Origin: Ctena decussata
Lineage: Eukaryota > Mollusca > Bivalvia > Lucinida > Lucinidae
Length of the DNA stretch: 64,000 nucleotides
Assembly (NCBI GenBank): GCA_963989385.1
Contig: OZ022505.1
Coordinates: 60,887,737-60,951,736 of the forward strand
Direction: 5' to 3'
Shown here: piece by piece, positions 26,301 through 41,300 of the stretch
How positions within the stretch are numbered: position 1 is the stretch's first letter
Layout of the letters: every line of letters starts with the position of its first letter
Made by a program: the position numbers and the translations under genes
The notes under the pieces: generated by a model
Told to the model about the DNA's origin: nothing
Database searches by the model: none
Seen by the model: the letters and a program-made list of their open reading frames with translations, nothing else

Positions 26301-29300
26301 ATAAGACTGGGTTTTCCCTTCGACTTGTAAGATGAATCTAGATTTTGGGTCCTTTCTTGAGGGGGAAATCTCCTTATAACCAAAGAATATGGTATCCCTA
26401 TGCTCCTGAATCTAGTTTTCACAATAACAGAAGGAGGGGCTTGGGATGGTAGGGATTGAGGACAAGAATTTATGAATGCTTTTCCTACATGAGTATGCTT
26501 TGAAATATGGTTTAGATATTGAGAATATTCAGTTGCTTTGTACTACACTCTGTCTGACTTTTCAGAAATACAACTATGAGAAATACCACAAGTTAACAAA
26601 TTAAGGGCCAGAGTAATAGTTGAAGTTGCAAACAGCATAGACTGAGATGTGGGGGCTCACAATTAGCAGCCTCATCTGGATCTACACTGTTTGCTGTCAG
26701 TTCGGAATTCTTAATATGGCACAGCTTTGATGAAACATTTTGCAGACATAAATTTTGTTTTCTGCTTGCCTGATGCTTTAATGAATAGCATAGATTTTAC
26801 TGGATATCATCTAGTGATCTGTGTTTTCTGAACTGAATTTCTAGCTTTCTCAACTTGTATATTTCTCATACTATGCATCAGTTGTTAAAACATCTGGGCC
26901 CAGTTGTTCAAAGCATTGTTAGCCTAATGAGCTCGATAAAAGGTCAACTCGTAACATGTTTTACGACTTAATAGCCAAATACACAGATATTTTTTGTTGA
27001 CAATATGTGAGCTTCTCACATTTTTTTTCAACAAAAAACATTGGCGTTTTGAGTTATTAATGTTTGAAATTTTAAAGTCTAGTTAACAAACAATGTCGTT
27101 AGTTTTGAACAACTGGGCGCTTGCCTGTCTGTTCCTGTTGCGTTAGTTTTTGTTTGCAACTTATGTTTCTAGTTACCTTTACCCTAAATATTTAGATATT
27201 CCTTTAACAGACTTTTCCATTATTGAAATAGGACAGTTTAAAGATCATTTGTCAAACAAAATTGGGCATTGTGTTTGACTGACAAAATTGAACAATTTGA
27301 AGTATGTTTGTCCATAGAACATTTGTACAGTTTTCACAAAAAAGGAAAATATGAAGTACATTTATCCAAAACGTTTGGGCAAATTTAAGTACTGTATTCC
27401 TCAAAACTATTGAGAATTGCATTTTGACACACAGTTGCTAGACATACATGTTCAACAATATTTTAAACACGGTAAATACAATAAAAGAACCTCTGTTTCA
27501 AGTTGGATATACAAACATGACAATATAGTCTGGTTGCCAAATGGAGATTTTGGGTGCAACCCAAAAAAATAGTCCGCACAAAATGTTTTTGCACAAATGT
27601 GTTCACCAACATGCCCGTACACTGAAACTGAATGATGCCACCTTGGCATCATTGGGGAAATTAAAATATTCAAGATGGCGTCCAAGATGGCTGCCAAGGG
27701 ATAAAATCCTCAATATCTTCTAAAGTACGTGGGCTAGAAACATACTTTGGGTGGCTACGTATAGGTTTTCGAGGTCGAAGAATCGATTAAGAATGTCAAA
27801 AATTATTTCAGACAAATCAGGTACAAAATGGCGGACAAGATGGCCGCCAAAGCATAAAAATCACCATATCTTCTTTAGTATACGGGCTAGAAACATGATT
27901 TTTGTGTCTGCATATAGGTTTTCGGGGTCAAGGAATCCGTTAAGCATGTTAGAGTTCACTTTAAGGCACCAACTTACACAAAATGGCGGACAAGATGGCG
28001 GATGAAGCATCGATTACGGAGCTGAATGTCTTAAGAAAATGCACCTTTTGATAGCAGAATTCAGGCTTAAGAAGGGGTTTTAACCCGGAATTTTGAAATT
28101 ATAAGATCTATGATTTTTTTAAAAGGACGAAGCCATAAAGACCTCATTTTGCATCTGATAGTGTTACTACCAAGGAGACCATGATGATTCATAAGAGCCC
28201 AGACCAGGTATGGGCAGACAGCCCCGTTTAGAAAATTTCAGTCGCAACCGAAAGACATTGACAGCTCGATAATTCATTATTATTTTAAGAATGTCGTTTT
28301 TAATGGCTTTTTTATGTTCATAAGTCCATGCATGTAATTTTTGGTAAAGTAAAATGATAGACAGAGATCAAGAACTAATACAATCAGACCCCACGTTCCG
28401 CCCTCAAAACCAAAATACAAAAATGACAAATATTCGCGAAAGACAAGCATAGTAAATCGAATGAACAGCCATTTCTCAGACATTCAGTTACCCCAATTGA
28501 AAACAACAGTTACATTTATTTTACCTATTTTATCAGTGTTTCAAATAGGATAAAACAGAAAGCAAACTGGGCAGCTATAAGGTAACCATATTGCTAGAAG
28601 ACCACAGACAAGCGGACACAAGAACACGTAACATTGAGGAACCAAAAGGGAAGTTAACTAGTTTTACTTGGTCCAAACCCATGCCTTCTGCTTCTGCATT
28701 GGTTCAAAACATTTAGTTAACATTTGGTCTGCATGAAGGGTACCCAACTCATCAATGGATCATCATAGACAGCAAACCAATCACGGATAAAACCTGTCCT
28801 GAATCAAATATGAGGACTCGACAGAAACAACGTATTGCGACACCTGGAGATCCCTCCGAAACAACACCGATGAAATCCTGGACCAAAAGAAACACACCAG
28901 ATGAAACCCGAATGGCCAAGCAGGTGGGCAAAATTTTGATCTTGGCACAAAGGTTTTTTTTTACTTTGATTGCTTAGCTTAATGCTTGATTGCTTAGCCG
29001 AGTTTGGGGGCATACGTGACCCATCGTTTACATACTTAAAACTTTCGAGGAATGTGAAATATTACATGAAAATACCAACTTATGTGTACTTCAGAGGTTC
29101 AGGAGAAGAGGACGTTTTAGATGAAACGGTGACATCTTGGGCCGCAAGGATTCATACCAATTTTCGTTCTCTCAAACAAATGGAAGTACAGCTATATATT
29201 AAGTTATCCCAGTAGCCTTTGCGCCGTTGAAACAATGGGTTGTTAGATTGTCACTGTGTCTCTGGCGTAGCGCTTTTATGAAAGGTCGGGCTAAATCTAT

Positions 29301-32300
29301 CCTTGTGCCTTTTGACCATCCTTGATTCTAGTCCGGTACGAGTACATATTTTTTGCTAAGTCGACAGATAGCCTTTTTCAGTTGTTGTCAGAGATAGGAT
29401 TCAAACCCCCTGTTTTCTATACTTAAGCCAACTACCCTAGTAACTTAAAAAGTGATTTGATCGGCCTAGCAGCTTTGGAGAAGAATCTGTTTGAATGTTA
29501 TGGTGATCTAAGCTGACGGGTCTATGAAGCCAGTTTATGCTATTAACTTTCCCATAGCATTGCTCGGTCTATGAAGTCAGTTTATGCTATTAACTTTCCC
29601 GTAGCATGGCTCGGAAGATTGAGTCATGTAAGAATACTTGCACAAGCTGACAATTATGCACTTTTGAAGCTAAAACATTTTAAATATGCATATACAATTT
29701 GTAGTCAACTGTCTATAATCATGGGAAATACTGTTTCCTTTATACTTGAAAGAACTGGAAAAATAGAAAATTACTCACACCAATAGTGCCGAGAATGAGC
29801 TATAATTTTGAACGACGCAAGCAACCAACAAATATTTTGCAAATTTTCCATACCGCCCAGATGCTAAAAATCTGGCTGTGCCATGGCACGAACCTCTGAC
29901 ACTCACACCACTCATTGATTGCCGACCATGAGCTGTAATTTTAAACGAGGCAAGCAACCAACAAATATATCAGAGTTTCTTAACTTGAATTTTCATTGAA
30001 GAAAGTAAAATAGATAATAGAATATAACACATTTCTTGTAACCTTTAGATCGTTACCCGTAGCAATAGCTTTCTGTAATGACTAAAGCTTTGTCAACGGG
30101 TTATCTGCCCTTGCCTTCACTGGGTTCTTATGAACCATCTTGGCCCTATTGTTAAAACATTGTTAGAATGGAACTTTCATAACTTCATTTTTATATTTAA
30201 CAATCTTATACATGCAAAATCCGGGTTTCTAATACACAAACCAGAATTCTGCTATCGGAAAGTGCATTTCTCCAACAATTAGTGCCGTGACCGTTGCTTT
30301 GTCCGCCATGTTGTCCGCCATTTTGTGTAACCGGTTTGCTTTTAAGTCAATTTTAACATGTTAAACCAATTCCTTGGCCCGAAAAACCCATAGGTAGACA
30401 CCAAAATTATGTTTCTAGCCCGTATACCAAAGAAGATACAGACATTTTTATGTTTTGGCGGCCATCTTGTCCGCCATTTTGTAACTGATTTGTCTGAAAT
30501 AATTTTTAACATGCTTAATCGATTCCTCGACCTCAAAAACCTATACGTAGCCACCAAAAGTATGTTTCTAGTCCTTATATTTAAGAAGATATTATGAATT
30601 TTATCCCTTGGCGGCCATCTTGGACGCCATCTTGAATATTTTAATTTCCCCAAGGATGCCAAGGTGGCATCATTTTGTTTCTGGTTAAGGACATCCTAAA
30701 TAATAAGAATCTGCATCAAACAATTGTGCGGACTATTTTTTCGGGTTCTCGTCCCGGCACCCAGACTAATATGATGCATTTTTTTTTCGTCAGTGGTAGG
30801 TAAGGATGGGCTAGGGTACACCCCTGTAAAAAAATGTCCCTTGATTTCGACTATATTTTTCTATACCACCTTTGCTAGAAATAGACTATCTCAGGTGAAA
30901 TAATTTATTTTCTCCATTGTGCAACACCATCTACACTAGTAATGTTTCCTTTAATATTTCGCATGATTTAAAGTCACTAATTCCAGTTTCTGAGTCAGGG
31001 ACTGGCTGTTATATTATAGGAAGAATATTGAAGGCATCAGAAACAGCAAAAAATCTGATTAATTACTGATATGAACGGAATATTTTTGGCAATGTATAGA
31101 TAATCATGTCAAAACTCATATTCTTTATAGCACGTTTACTAAGCCTTACAAAAAATATGGTTTTGTGCCGTTTCCGTCGAGATGTATAGAATAAGAATGA
31201 ATCAGAGCAACATACCATCCTTCAAAATTGCAATTTTTCCAAATTTCGGGCACTTTTTCGAAATGAAGTCAGGTGTTTGAATGCCAGCAGCATCTACAGC
31301 GGACAAGCTCACACAAAGTTCTGTTTTCAGTTCGCCAACACCTTACCTCTAGATGAGAAAAGCATTCAGAAATCAACTGAATTGTCATTATCGTTTCCAC
31401 AAATATCGATTTTATTTGGTAAGGGTACATAATTTTCCAGTCGGACAAAAAATCTCTGGGTGGCACAATTCAAGGGGAGATAACATTTGGTACTCAAACA
31501 TATGAATAATACTGGTACACAAAAAAGTTCACAGAAGGATGTTGTTAACTAAGTAAACATAGATATTAAGTACATACATGATCTGTCTACTACCAGTGCT
31601 TAATTTTCACTTTGCAAAAAATTCTCAATAATTTTGAGGAATACTATACATTTGCACCACAAAATTGGACATTTTGAAGTACATTTGCCTGACAAAATTG
31701 GACATTTAGTAGTACATCTGCCCAAGAAAATTGGACAATATTAAAGAAGTACATTTGTCCAACAAAAATTGGATGATTTGAAGTACATTTGTCCATCAAA
31801 GCTGGACAATATGAAGTACATTTGTCTAACAAATTGAACAATCTGAAATACAATTGTCCAGCAAAATTGGACAATTTGAAGTACATTTATCCATTAAAAT
31901 GTGACATTTTGAGGTACTTTGTCCAACTGAATTGGTCAGTTTGAAGTAGATCTAGCCAACAAAGTGGACAATTAGATGTACATTTGTCCAACAAAAATTG
32001 GATGATTAGAAGTACATTTGTCCAACAAATCAGACAATTTGAAGTACATTGGTCCAACGAATGTTCCATTGACGAAACTGGTAAAGGTCTGATTTGGGTC
32101 TGTTTATGCATTTGTGTCTTAAGTTGTTAAGTTTTTGTTACAGTAGTTATGAGGGTCTTGGTAGCACAGTTACAATAACAAAGGAAAACAACCCAAGTCT
32201 CAAGATGTTTCATGTTACCACTGCCCTAGACTAACTCCCTTAAACTCATTTCTTAGTTACGTGTCTAGTTTCAGAAAAGTTGGATTTTTTACACTGTTCT

Positions 32301-35300
32301 GTCGTCAGCAGATATGTGTGTTTGTAGACACATGTATTAAAGATTGGTGTTTTAAATTTTCATGTTATATGTATTGGTGTTAGAATTAACGTCAGGTTGC
32401 CTCTTGAATAGAATGGTATTTGTAATACATTTGGCATGCTTTAACCTAGTTGACCATCATTATCTCAAGTTCAGATGACCAAAAATTTACTATGAGATAT
32501 CAGTAATGTGAAATAATAGGATCTGGGGCCTTATTCATAAAGCCACTTAAGTCGTTGCTATGTGGTTGCTAAGGCTAAATATCTATAAAGGAGATTCCCT
32601 ACAACCATGGAATTTGGTCGGGAATAACAGTCTTACAAAGACTGTTCCTCCAGACCAAATTTCATAGTTGTAGGGAATCTCCTTCAAAGAAATTTAGCCT
32701 TAGCAACAGCATAGCAACTACTTAAGTCGTTTTATGAATACGGCCCCAGAAATCCAACTTTAAGATAATATGAGCTGAAATATTAGTGACCAACCTTTTC
32801 ACGCAATGTATGAAAAGAAAATTCAGCTCCTATTATCTCAAAGTTGCATTTCAGCTCCTATTGTCGCAAAGTGCTCATGTATATGTACTTTGAGATATCC
32901 GTGTTCAAGATAAGGATAGTTGATTGTTGGTCAATGACTACCACAGGAGACCACAGATTTTCAAAATAAAAGACAGTCTTATTGCATGAAATTCAGAAAT
33001 TGGGAATCAGACCCAAACGGAGATACTGACTGAACCCAAATAAGTCAGTCCACTTTCTTTCTGAATCTTGTTTAATATTTCATAGTATATCTGAAAATGT
33101 TGTTTTACAAAGAAAATAAAGTTTAACCCTTTAAGTGCCAAATAGCAGACAACAAAATTTATGTCTGCAAATTTTCCAAGCTGTTCATATTGAGAATTTA
33201 AAAACTAGAGGGCAAACAGCATAGATCTTGATGAGGTGGCTCATAATGAGCCACCTCATTAGGATCTACACTGTTTGGAAATGCAGCTTTTTTCGTCACT
33301 GGGGTTTAAATGTTAAATTGTTAAATTCAGAATAAAAGTATATAGCAATTTAACCCTTAAAGTACAAAACAAAAATAGTTGAATTAGCAAACAGAGTTGA
33401 TCCAGTTGAGATTGCTCATGATGAACTGCCTCATCTGGATCTAAACTATTTGGTCATTAGTCTTTCAATACTCAGTATATTATATAGCATGGAAGGAACT
33501 TTTGTTTTTAAATTTGCAGACGTAAATGTTGTCTGCTAAGGGTTAACGATCTCGAAAGATTTCTTGCCTGGAGACAGTTTCATCTTGCCATCAGTTGGCA
33601 GCTTTCTTAACAATTGCAAAACTTCATCTTTTGAGCTTTTGTCCAGCACATGTACATACAACCAGCAAGGACTCAGATCAGCTTTTGACTTTGTGCAGTC
33701 TAATGGAAACCTTAACAGTGAACATACATAATAACAGACCAAAGAAATTTCTGTAGTCAGCCCTTAACCTTTCGACGGCCGTAGCGTATTCATGCGTAAT
33801 TGCTGACAATGACTTTTTGAACGTCCCTCACAACCTCATATATGCAGGCATCTTATTAATTTTGATTTCTCTGTATATGCCAGAAACATGGCCTTGCACG
33901 CTCTCAGTATCAGTTCTAAAATGCATACTGGGAGGACACTAGACGCTTTCAAATGCCAAAAAAAACTTGAAAAATTCACTTCTGAAATTCGGCTTTTACC
34001 TTGACTTTTTGTACCCGCCCTGCTAATCTTACCAAACAAGCAGGGCCAAAACAAATATATGGGATAAACGCACAATAAAAGGGAAAATAAGAAGACAAAG
34101 AAAAAGAGAAGAAAAGAGGGAAAGATCTGTAGCAAAATCGAAAACAAACAAAAACAAGTCCATGCTCACGTTTCTTGGTAGGGTGACCCCTGCGCCGTGA
34201 CCTCTGACGTCATGAGAAAAACAAGTGTCATTTATTGTGAAGCTAAATATGTTTCCTATCGATTCTACTTTCGATGTTACTCATCAAGTAAGCAAGTCAA
34301 AATTTAGGGTCAAATATTCTACCCCACCACCTTTTATAACAATTTTCTTGAAACCTCTGGTCGTCGAAAGGTTAAAGAGCCAGAAAAGCAGACAAAAGTT
34401 TCATCTGTAAAAGTTAAAAAAAAGTTTGGTTCAAGTTGTATCATATCGAGAAGCTACGCAAAGTAAACTTGTACCAGTAATCATGTCTCTCAAAAATGCC
34501 TGTAGAGGCATGTGCAGTAATTAGGTTGAATACTTTGATTTTCTGGCATTTTGAATGTTAATTCTAATGCACTTACAAATGTAACGCGACGTCTGATTGG
34601 ATAACGTCAAAAATTTGCGACAGTATATTCTGTTATATACTGTCACAAACCTGACGTCATTAAGTAACGTCGCTTCTCATTGGCTGACGTTTGGTTTTAC
34701 GTTGTGATGGCGCTTGAAATTGGGGCAAAATAGTACATTATGAAAGGTGAAAATGTGGAAAAGTGCATTAGAATGGGGATAACTGTACTGAAAATTGTCA
34801 TTTGGGGAGGTAAATCATCGGTTTTATGGTCGCAAATTGCGTTTGACGGCTCTGCTGGCGCTTCGCCGTAAAACGAAATTTCCAACCATAAAACCAATGA
34901 TTTACCTCCCCAAATGACAATTTTCAAGACAGTTATCCCGTAATTGTAGAGTACACTTTGATGGAATGGATTTGCACAGGGTTATCTGAGTTTGGAGGTA
35001 GCGTGTGCCCAATGATTCTTTTAACTCTTTCAGTACCAAAAAGCAGACGACAAAATTTACGTCTGCAAAAATTTAAAAAATGCCTTGTCCAAGACTTCTT
35101 ACATTGAGAATTCAAAGACTAGAGGACAAACAGTGTAGATCTAGATGAGGCGGCTCATTATGAGCCGCCTCATCAGGATCTACGCTGTTTGCAAATTTTG
35201 CTAATTGCGTCACCGGGGCTTAAAGAGTTAAGCTGGTTCCTGGCAATTTGCTTTAAATGTCATTTGTTCTCTTCTATCTTTTCAATAAGCTTTATATACG

Positions 35301-38300
35301 TAATATCTTTTATTTCAGAACTTTATTAGCTTTCAGTAGTGAAGGTATTATTAAAAAGGTCACACATTTGTTTGCTCTAATTGATCACATGTAGGGCCAC
35401 ATGTATGATGGCTTTAATAAGTGTTTGTATGGCATAAAATGATTTAAGTCAGTCCGAAGTTTTGGCACTCTTACAGTTTATGAAAAACAAGCATGTTTTG
35501 GCACTGACTTAAACCATAATACATAGTTCCAAGCCATGCCCAGAATGTCACTCAAAATGCACCTGATAGTTTATTACTGGCCAGTAGAATGCCAAACTTA
35601 GCACCTGACATAGTCCCACAAACAAAGTCGCATGTGTTCAATGCCCCACCCAAGTCTGTGATTTTGCCTTACAGATTAATGGAGTTAATGGAGGGATGTA
35701 TACCTGTTAAAAGTAGGCATGGTTTTCGGAACGATAAATATGGAAAACAAGCACTGCCTTGGGGTTAAACCATTTGTTGCAAATCTTTGGTTCTAGTGAA
35801 AGTTTGACTTAGTACAGCCACTGTTATACCTGTGACACAAAATAGTTGGAAACACAGTAGGGTAGGAAACATTAAAAAAAAAAAAAATGCATGAGACCTT
35901 GCACCAAGATTCTTTGAGAAGTCTTGATTATAGTATAAGCTGCTTTATTTTTGCATGTTCGTTATATTACAGATTTCTTATTTTGAAATTAGTAGCATTT
36001 TCTTTTTCTTGCGCTGTATACTGCTATGCCCTCTCTGGAGGATTATGAGCAGGTGTACTAAGTACATTCATTTTGCAGGATGAACCTCCTGTGGCCATTT
36101 ATCTATACATGTAGTTGAGATCTTTAACCTGCAGAGGGGATGTCAAAAGTCACATTGGTAGTTCCTATTACATGGCACATCACATCTGTTTCTTGATTTA
36201 TGTTAGGAGCCCTCAGGAGTACAGTGGCTTAAGTGTTGGCCTGTAGATCTAGTGGTCCTGTGTTTGATTCCAACTTGAGACAGAAATCCATTCAATCGTA
36301 AACAGTGGTAAATGGGGTTCCATTGCACACAGCCTTTCATTATCACCCTCATATCATCCCGATATAACTGAAATACTGTTGAAAAGGAAGTGAAATTGCA
36401 AGTCCTCCATCATGGTTTTGTTAGAGAAGCCTTTTATTGCAGTTTTACAGGAATTTACAGGTTATAGCATTCTTAATACATGTATTAGAGCAATTTGGGT
36501 TTTGAGTTTGTTTTATACAGCAGATGAAAATACTTGTCTGGTTTTCAGTAAAATGAAGTGTATATTAATTCTTTGTTTACCTACTAAAGATGTAACTGTG
36601 AAGAACCTATTTATTTTTTTAAACCATTTCAGTCAGAGATAGACTGAGCTTCTTCTGTTTCTTCTGTGAACAGCAGACACAGACTCCCTGACACAAACCT
36701 GGGCATGGTTGTTCAAAACTAGTGATATTGTTAGTGAACAGGGCCCGGTTCAAAACTAACGACTTTGTTAATTAATGTTTCTTTAAAATATCAAATGTTA
36801 ATTTCTCTAATAAGCCAATATTTTTTGTTGGAAAAAAATGTGAGAAGCTTTTGCACTGCAAAAGTTTCTCACATTTTTTCAACACAAAATATCAGTGTAT
36901 TTGGTTACAAAGTTGTAAAACACTTAACCAGTTGACCTTTTAACGAGCTCGTTAGTTTACAATGCTTTGAACAACTGGGCCCAGTGTGCACCTGCAGTGA
37001 GACATGTTGTTTTCATGAGATGGTTCCCATTTCATTGCTAGCTGATGAAGATGACAATGACAGCCTACCTGGGGACCAGTCTCGGCATGACAGCAGCCCA
37101 GAGATAGACACACCACCAAAAGATTTTGAGATGAGCACGCAGACGACCCCTGATGATGCTGGAAAGACATTGGAACGAAGTGTATCACAGATTGATTCGA
37201 ATGTCCTGTTTGCGAAGAAACAGAAAGGAACAATTGATGTGTGGTGGCTCTTTGATGACGGAGGTATTTTTCCAGATAACATATAAGTTGGGCTTTATTG
37301 TAATAGTTATACCACGGTTTGTCTGCATGTACGAGAGATAATCCATGAGCTTTAGCGAGTGGATTATCTCCCGTACAGGCGGACAAACCATGTTATAACT
37401 ATTTTATACCACCCTAACCAGTGTAGACCTTGCTTATTGCTAATTGTTTGGTGCTAAAGTTGGCTTTTTCTGGTAAGAATGGTATAAGTTTTTGAAAGCA
37501 GCATAGACTAGCATTAGTTTCTTTAAAAGGAGATAAGAATCTGTGATAGGGTTGCAGATGAGACAAGAAATTCTCAGGCTAGTTATCAGATTGTTTAGTC
37601 TCATGTAAGGCTTGCCTAGCATGAGACTTTAGTAATCAGAAACATGCCTTAGATTTCCTGATATCTCAACCCTTTCATTGATTATTTTTCTCACCCAGAG
37701 TATTTAATAAAACAATAGATACATATTGAATTAAAAACTTTTTCGTTCAAGACATTACTATATACTTCAAGTAGATTTTCTATTAATAAGTTTGTCATGT
37801 TAATTTCACCTTGCACATGCATTCTACATGACTGGCAGCTAATTAGAAATCTACAGTGACATCCCTTTACTGCACTGGCAGTCAATTTCATATTCTTCAA
37901 GTTTTTCAATAGAAACAAACTATTAGTCACAGCAAGGATCAAGCTCGTGGGTGATGTGGGTGAAATAATCACCCTACAGGCCAAAATTTTGGCCTAAATT
38001 GGGCTCGGGGAGAAGCGAAATTCTCCATAGAATTTTTTTTTTTTTTTTTTACAATTTTCCACAAACTAGCTGTTATGGTAATTTACAGAGTCACAGAAGT
38101 TGTTTCCCTTCGTAAAAAGCGACAGAAAAAACATGGAAGATCTATTCACTTTAACTTCTCTTCTTACAACTTGCAGGTTTGACTTTGCTGGTACCATATA
38201 TTCTGTCAACGAAGTCAAAATGGAAGAAATGTGGCCTTCGAGTGTTCACTGCCGGAACAAAGAGGGGAGAGCTTATCAAAGAACAGAAACAGTAGGTGGA

Positions 38301-41300
38301 TTTTGTTGTCTTGCCTGAAACTAGCATGTCTAACAAAAGGTTATCAGGGGTACTTATGGGATAGTTTTCTTAATTTCTGGATAAAAGCATATGCTGTGAA
38401 CTCATTAGAATCGTCTCACTGAGACGGTTCTAATGAGGGGTCACACCATATGTTTTATTGAGAAAAAAAACTACCTCAGCATTATCCTCAAAACCCCATC
38501 TTATTAAGAAGGTAGAGTCCTTAAAATTGGTATGGTCTGCTAAATATGTTTTAATCAACTGGACTCCTCTGAAATCGTCCAAAACATAGCACGCCTTGAG
38601 ATGGAAATAGGCATTCCATTGTAGTCCTGATCCACTGGGCACTATAGTATTTAGACCTTGAGCTGACAATAGACCCCCCTCCCCCCCAGGGGGAGTTTTG
38701 TACCCTATGATTTTCTGAAACTACATTATTATAAGAAACAAAATGACACATGTTAGCCCTCTGTACGTTGGGGCGTTAACGTATGACGTCAACGTCAATT
38801 ACACTAACCAAATTTACATATTCACGTTTGCGTAGAAGATACGCATTGTTGTACACATGCTAGTATTCGCCCTAAATAATGTTGGGTTTTGTCTGCTAGT
38901 ACATAAATCACTGTTTCAAAGTTATTGACATTGTCAAGGATAAGTTGACTATCCTGTATAACGTAGTTTACATTGCATTTGACGTTTTTTTCCCCTTCAG
39001 TGTCTAAATACATGTAATATAAGGAGCAAATTTTAAGAATTTAAGTGTAGCGAAAAGTTAATGTCATATATATGACTGTTTCAGTATTCTATTATAAGAA
39101 AGAAACGTCTAAAGTCTTACAAAACTCGTCAGCAGTCACGATAAATATGTAACGTATATAACCACAACAAAAATACGAAAAAGAAAAAAAGAAAAAAAAA
39201 CAGAATCAGACTAAATCGCTGAATTGGTGGACTGCAGTTTATACGTGCTCCATCAATCTTCTTTTATTCATGCCCAGCTTAGATAATGTAGGCAGCAGTT
39301 AAATTAGCAGTGGATACATTAAATGGGGACAGAAACTATCTTATTTTTGAAGAATTTAACCTACAAAATGACCAGAAAAGCTACGAAAGCCAACATTAGC
39401 TGCATTTTATATTTCAATGTTATCTTAAATTTGTCTTCAGTAGATACTGTTGTATATGTAAATATGAAGAAATGTCAATGTTATGTGTCCTCAAACTATA
39501 AAACATGATCTAATAATGGATATTTGAAAAACAATCTAACAGTAACATTACGTTACATAATTGTAATATGTCGAGGAATAAGATTTATTAGTCATCTGTT
39601 ATCAAAATTTTAGTTCCCTGGCGGCATGTAGTATTGATTGCTGTAGTATAAGCTTACCACTGGTAGTCAGATGGCAAATTTAGCTCTTTGAAATCCACAA
39701 GAGTTCAGCAAGACGCACATAGATTGTTACAGCTGAAGCAGTTCGACCTTGCCTTCAATTCAGTCTCACTTAAAAGTGACTCCATAAAAATGATTTTTTT
39801 TAATTCTATGCATTAAATGGAGTAAGTATAATTTGATAAATGCTGCAACTGATTAATATTTAGGTTCTCGTTATGATGGGGATAAAACCAGTTTCGCTAC
39901 CTGTGCTGTTTGCTGAGCCATTCAATTACCCTACATACAAATATGCAACTGTGACTACCAGCCGAGGCAATCAAAAGCAGTACCAACTCTGCCAGCATCC
40001 ATTAACACCATTTTCCTATGATGTCAGTCGAATCGTCAGCCACGAGCCTCTTTGCACAGTAACTGCTTTACATGGGTTAGCAAATATGTGTAGCACTCGT
40101 GATCATAACTTATATGTTAATTTGTGATCTACGTGATCTGTTTATGCAGCTCCCGGCCATCAAATACATTACAAAATGTTAACAATGTGAAAATTTAAGG
40201 ATTATAGAAAGTGACATACTTTATAACGCATACAACATTCTGTCTCCAGCCTGTGCAGGAGTTCTATTTTTCATTATGTTGTTACAAATATTCAAATGGT
40301 CAGGTAATTTTGCAAACCCCATGGTTTTATTCCCACTTGTTGATGCTATCAAGGACTAAAGGTGTTACAAAATACAAATTTCCGTCAGACAATTTTCAAT
40401 AATGTAACAACTAAAATTGGGGCTTTATTCTCTAACAGTCTTTAACATATTTGGACAAGGATAATTTGATAAGCAGTAAGATATCATAAATACAATGTAG
40501 GCAGTTTACAACCACATTTATTGCTAAAAAGTAAACAATATGGTAATACAAGGTCACGGAGATCAAATGGAGAAAGTTACTTAGGTAAGCCCTTCCTTGG
40601 CAAGTATAGGTATGCACTGTTTCTATTGTTTGATTATTTGCTCTTCAGAAATACTGTATTACTAGTTAAGGATATCGGAGATGAAGAATTCATAAACTCT
40701 CACTAGATACGTTGTATACGTTACTTGTTTGGTCTTTCATTTTTCCCCAGTATTATTCTCCAAAGCATATAACTACAGTATAGGCAGATACATTCTGAAG
40801 GAGAACAACTAAGATTTGCTCATAAATATCTGAACAGCGATGACCAATATTAATATATTCTGTCATTTTCATTTGCCATTTTATTATGTGTGCAGAACTA
40901 CTGGAACACTGTCGCTTGAAAAAAACAAAACAAAAAAAAAAAAACATTTTTGTCCAACTAAACGTGTCTTTATGTTCTTTAGTGAATAGATTCTTAAAGA
41001 GATGATTGAATGTAGTTAGATTCTTTAGGAGATGGTTGAATGTAGTTAGACTTTATAGAGCAAGAAACAAAAGCATAGAAATTTAGATCATCTTAAACAT
41101 AGCATTTATAGATAGCCACAGTATACTAGTAAACTGCCAGTGTATCTTTTCTGTATTAAATATTTCTAATACTATTCTCCCAAACTCCTGGTTGACACAT
41201 AATTGTTAGTTACATAAATGAACTAAGTAAAGCAATGCATTGACACTACTATTAATTATTTTCAAAAGTTTGTTTTGTTTCTTAAACTGTAACTCAGCAA

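Larger units (their letters stand above)
27527..30767. mobile_element. 3.24-kb foldback element with about 0.6-kb inverted arms
   Basis: The ends are AGTCTGGTTGCC and GGCACCCAGACT, with AATAT on both outer sides (27522-27526, 30768-30772) as a likely 5-bp target duplication. The arms (27527-28110 and about 30175-30767) match inverted along most of their length. Each arm holds two tandem copies of an about 165-bp unit marked by AAAATGGCGGACAAGATGGC and TATAGGTTTTCGAGGTCGA. The unique core (28110-30175) has only short open frames and no recognised transposase. Confidence 0.85.

Noticed and set aside
31644..32111. Minus-strand frames with repeated CTSNCPI pattern resembling a cysteine-rich repeat protein
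   Set aside because: The pattern is explained by the about 35-bp tandem repeat. Frames are broken and no signal peptide or splice sites fit.
36952..37386. 144-codon minus-strand open frame opposite exon 37042-37263
   Set aside because: It overlaps a well-supported cotransporter exon on the other strand and has no family match.
39873..40127. 84-codon plus-strand frame in the intron after exon 8
   Set aside because: No recognised domain, no convincing splice sites in a compatible phase, and composition like the surrounding intron.
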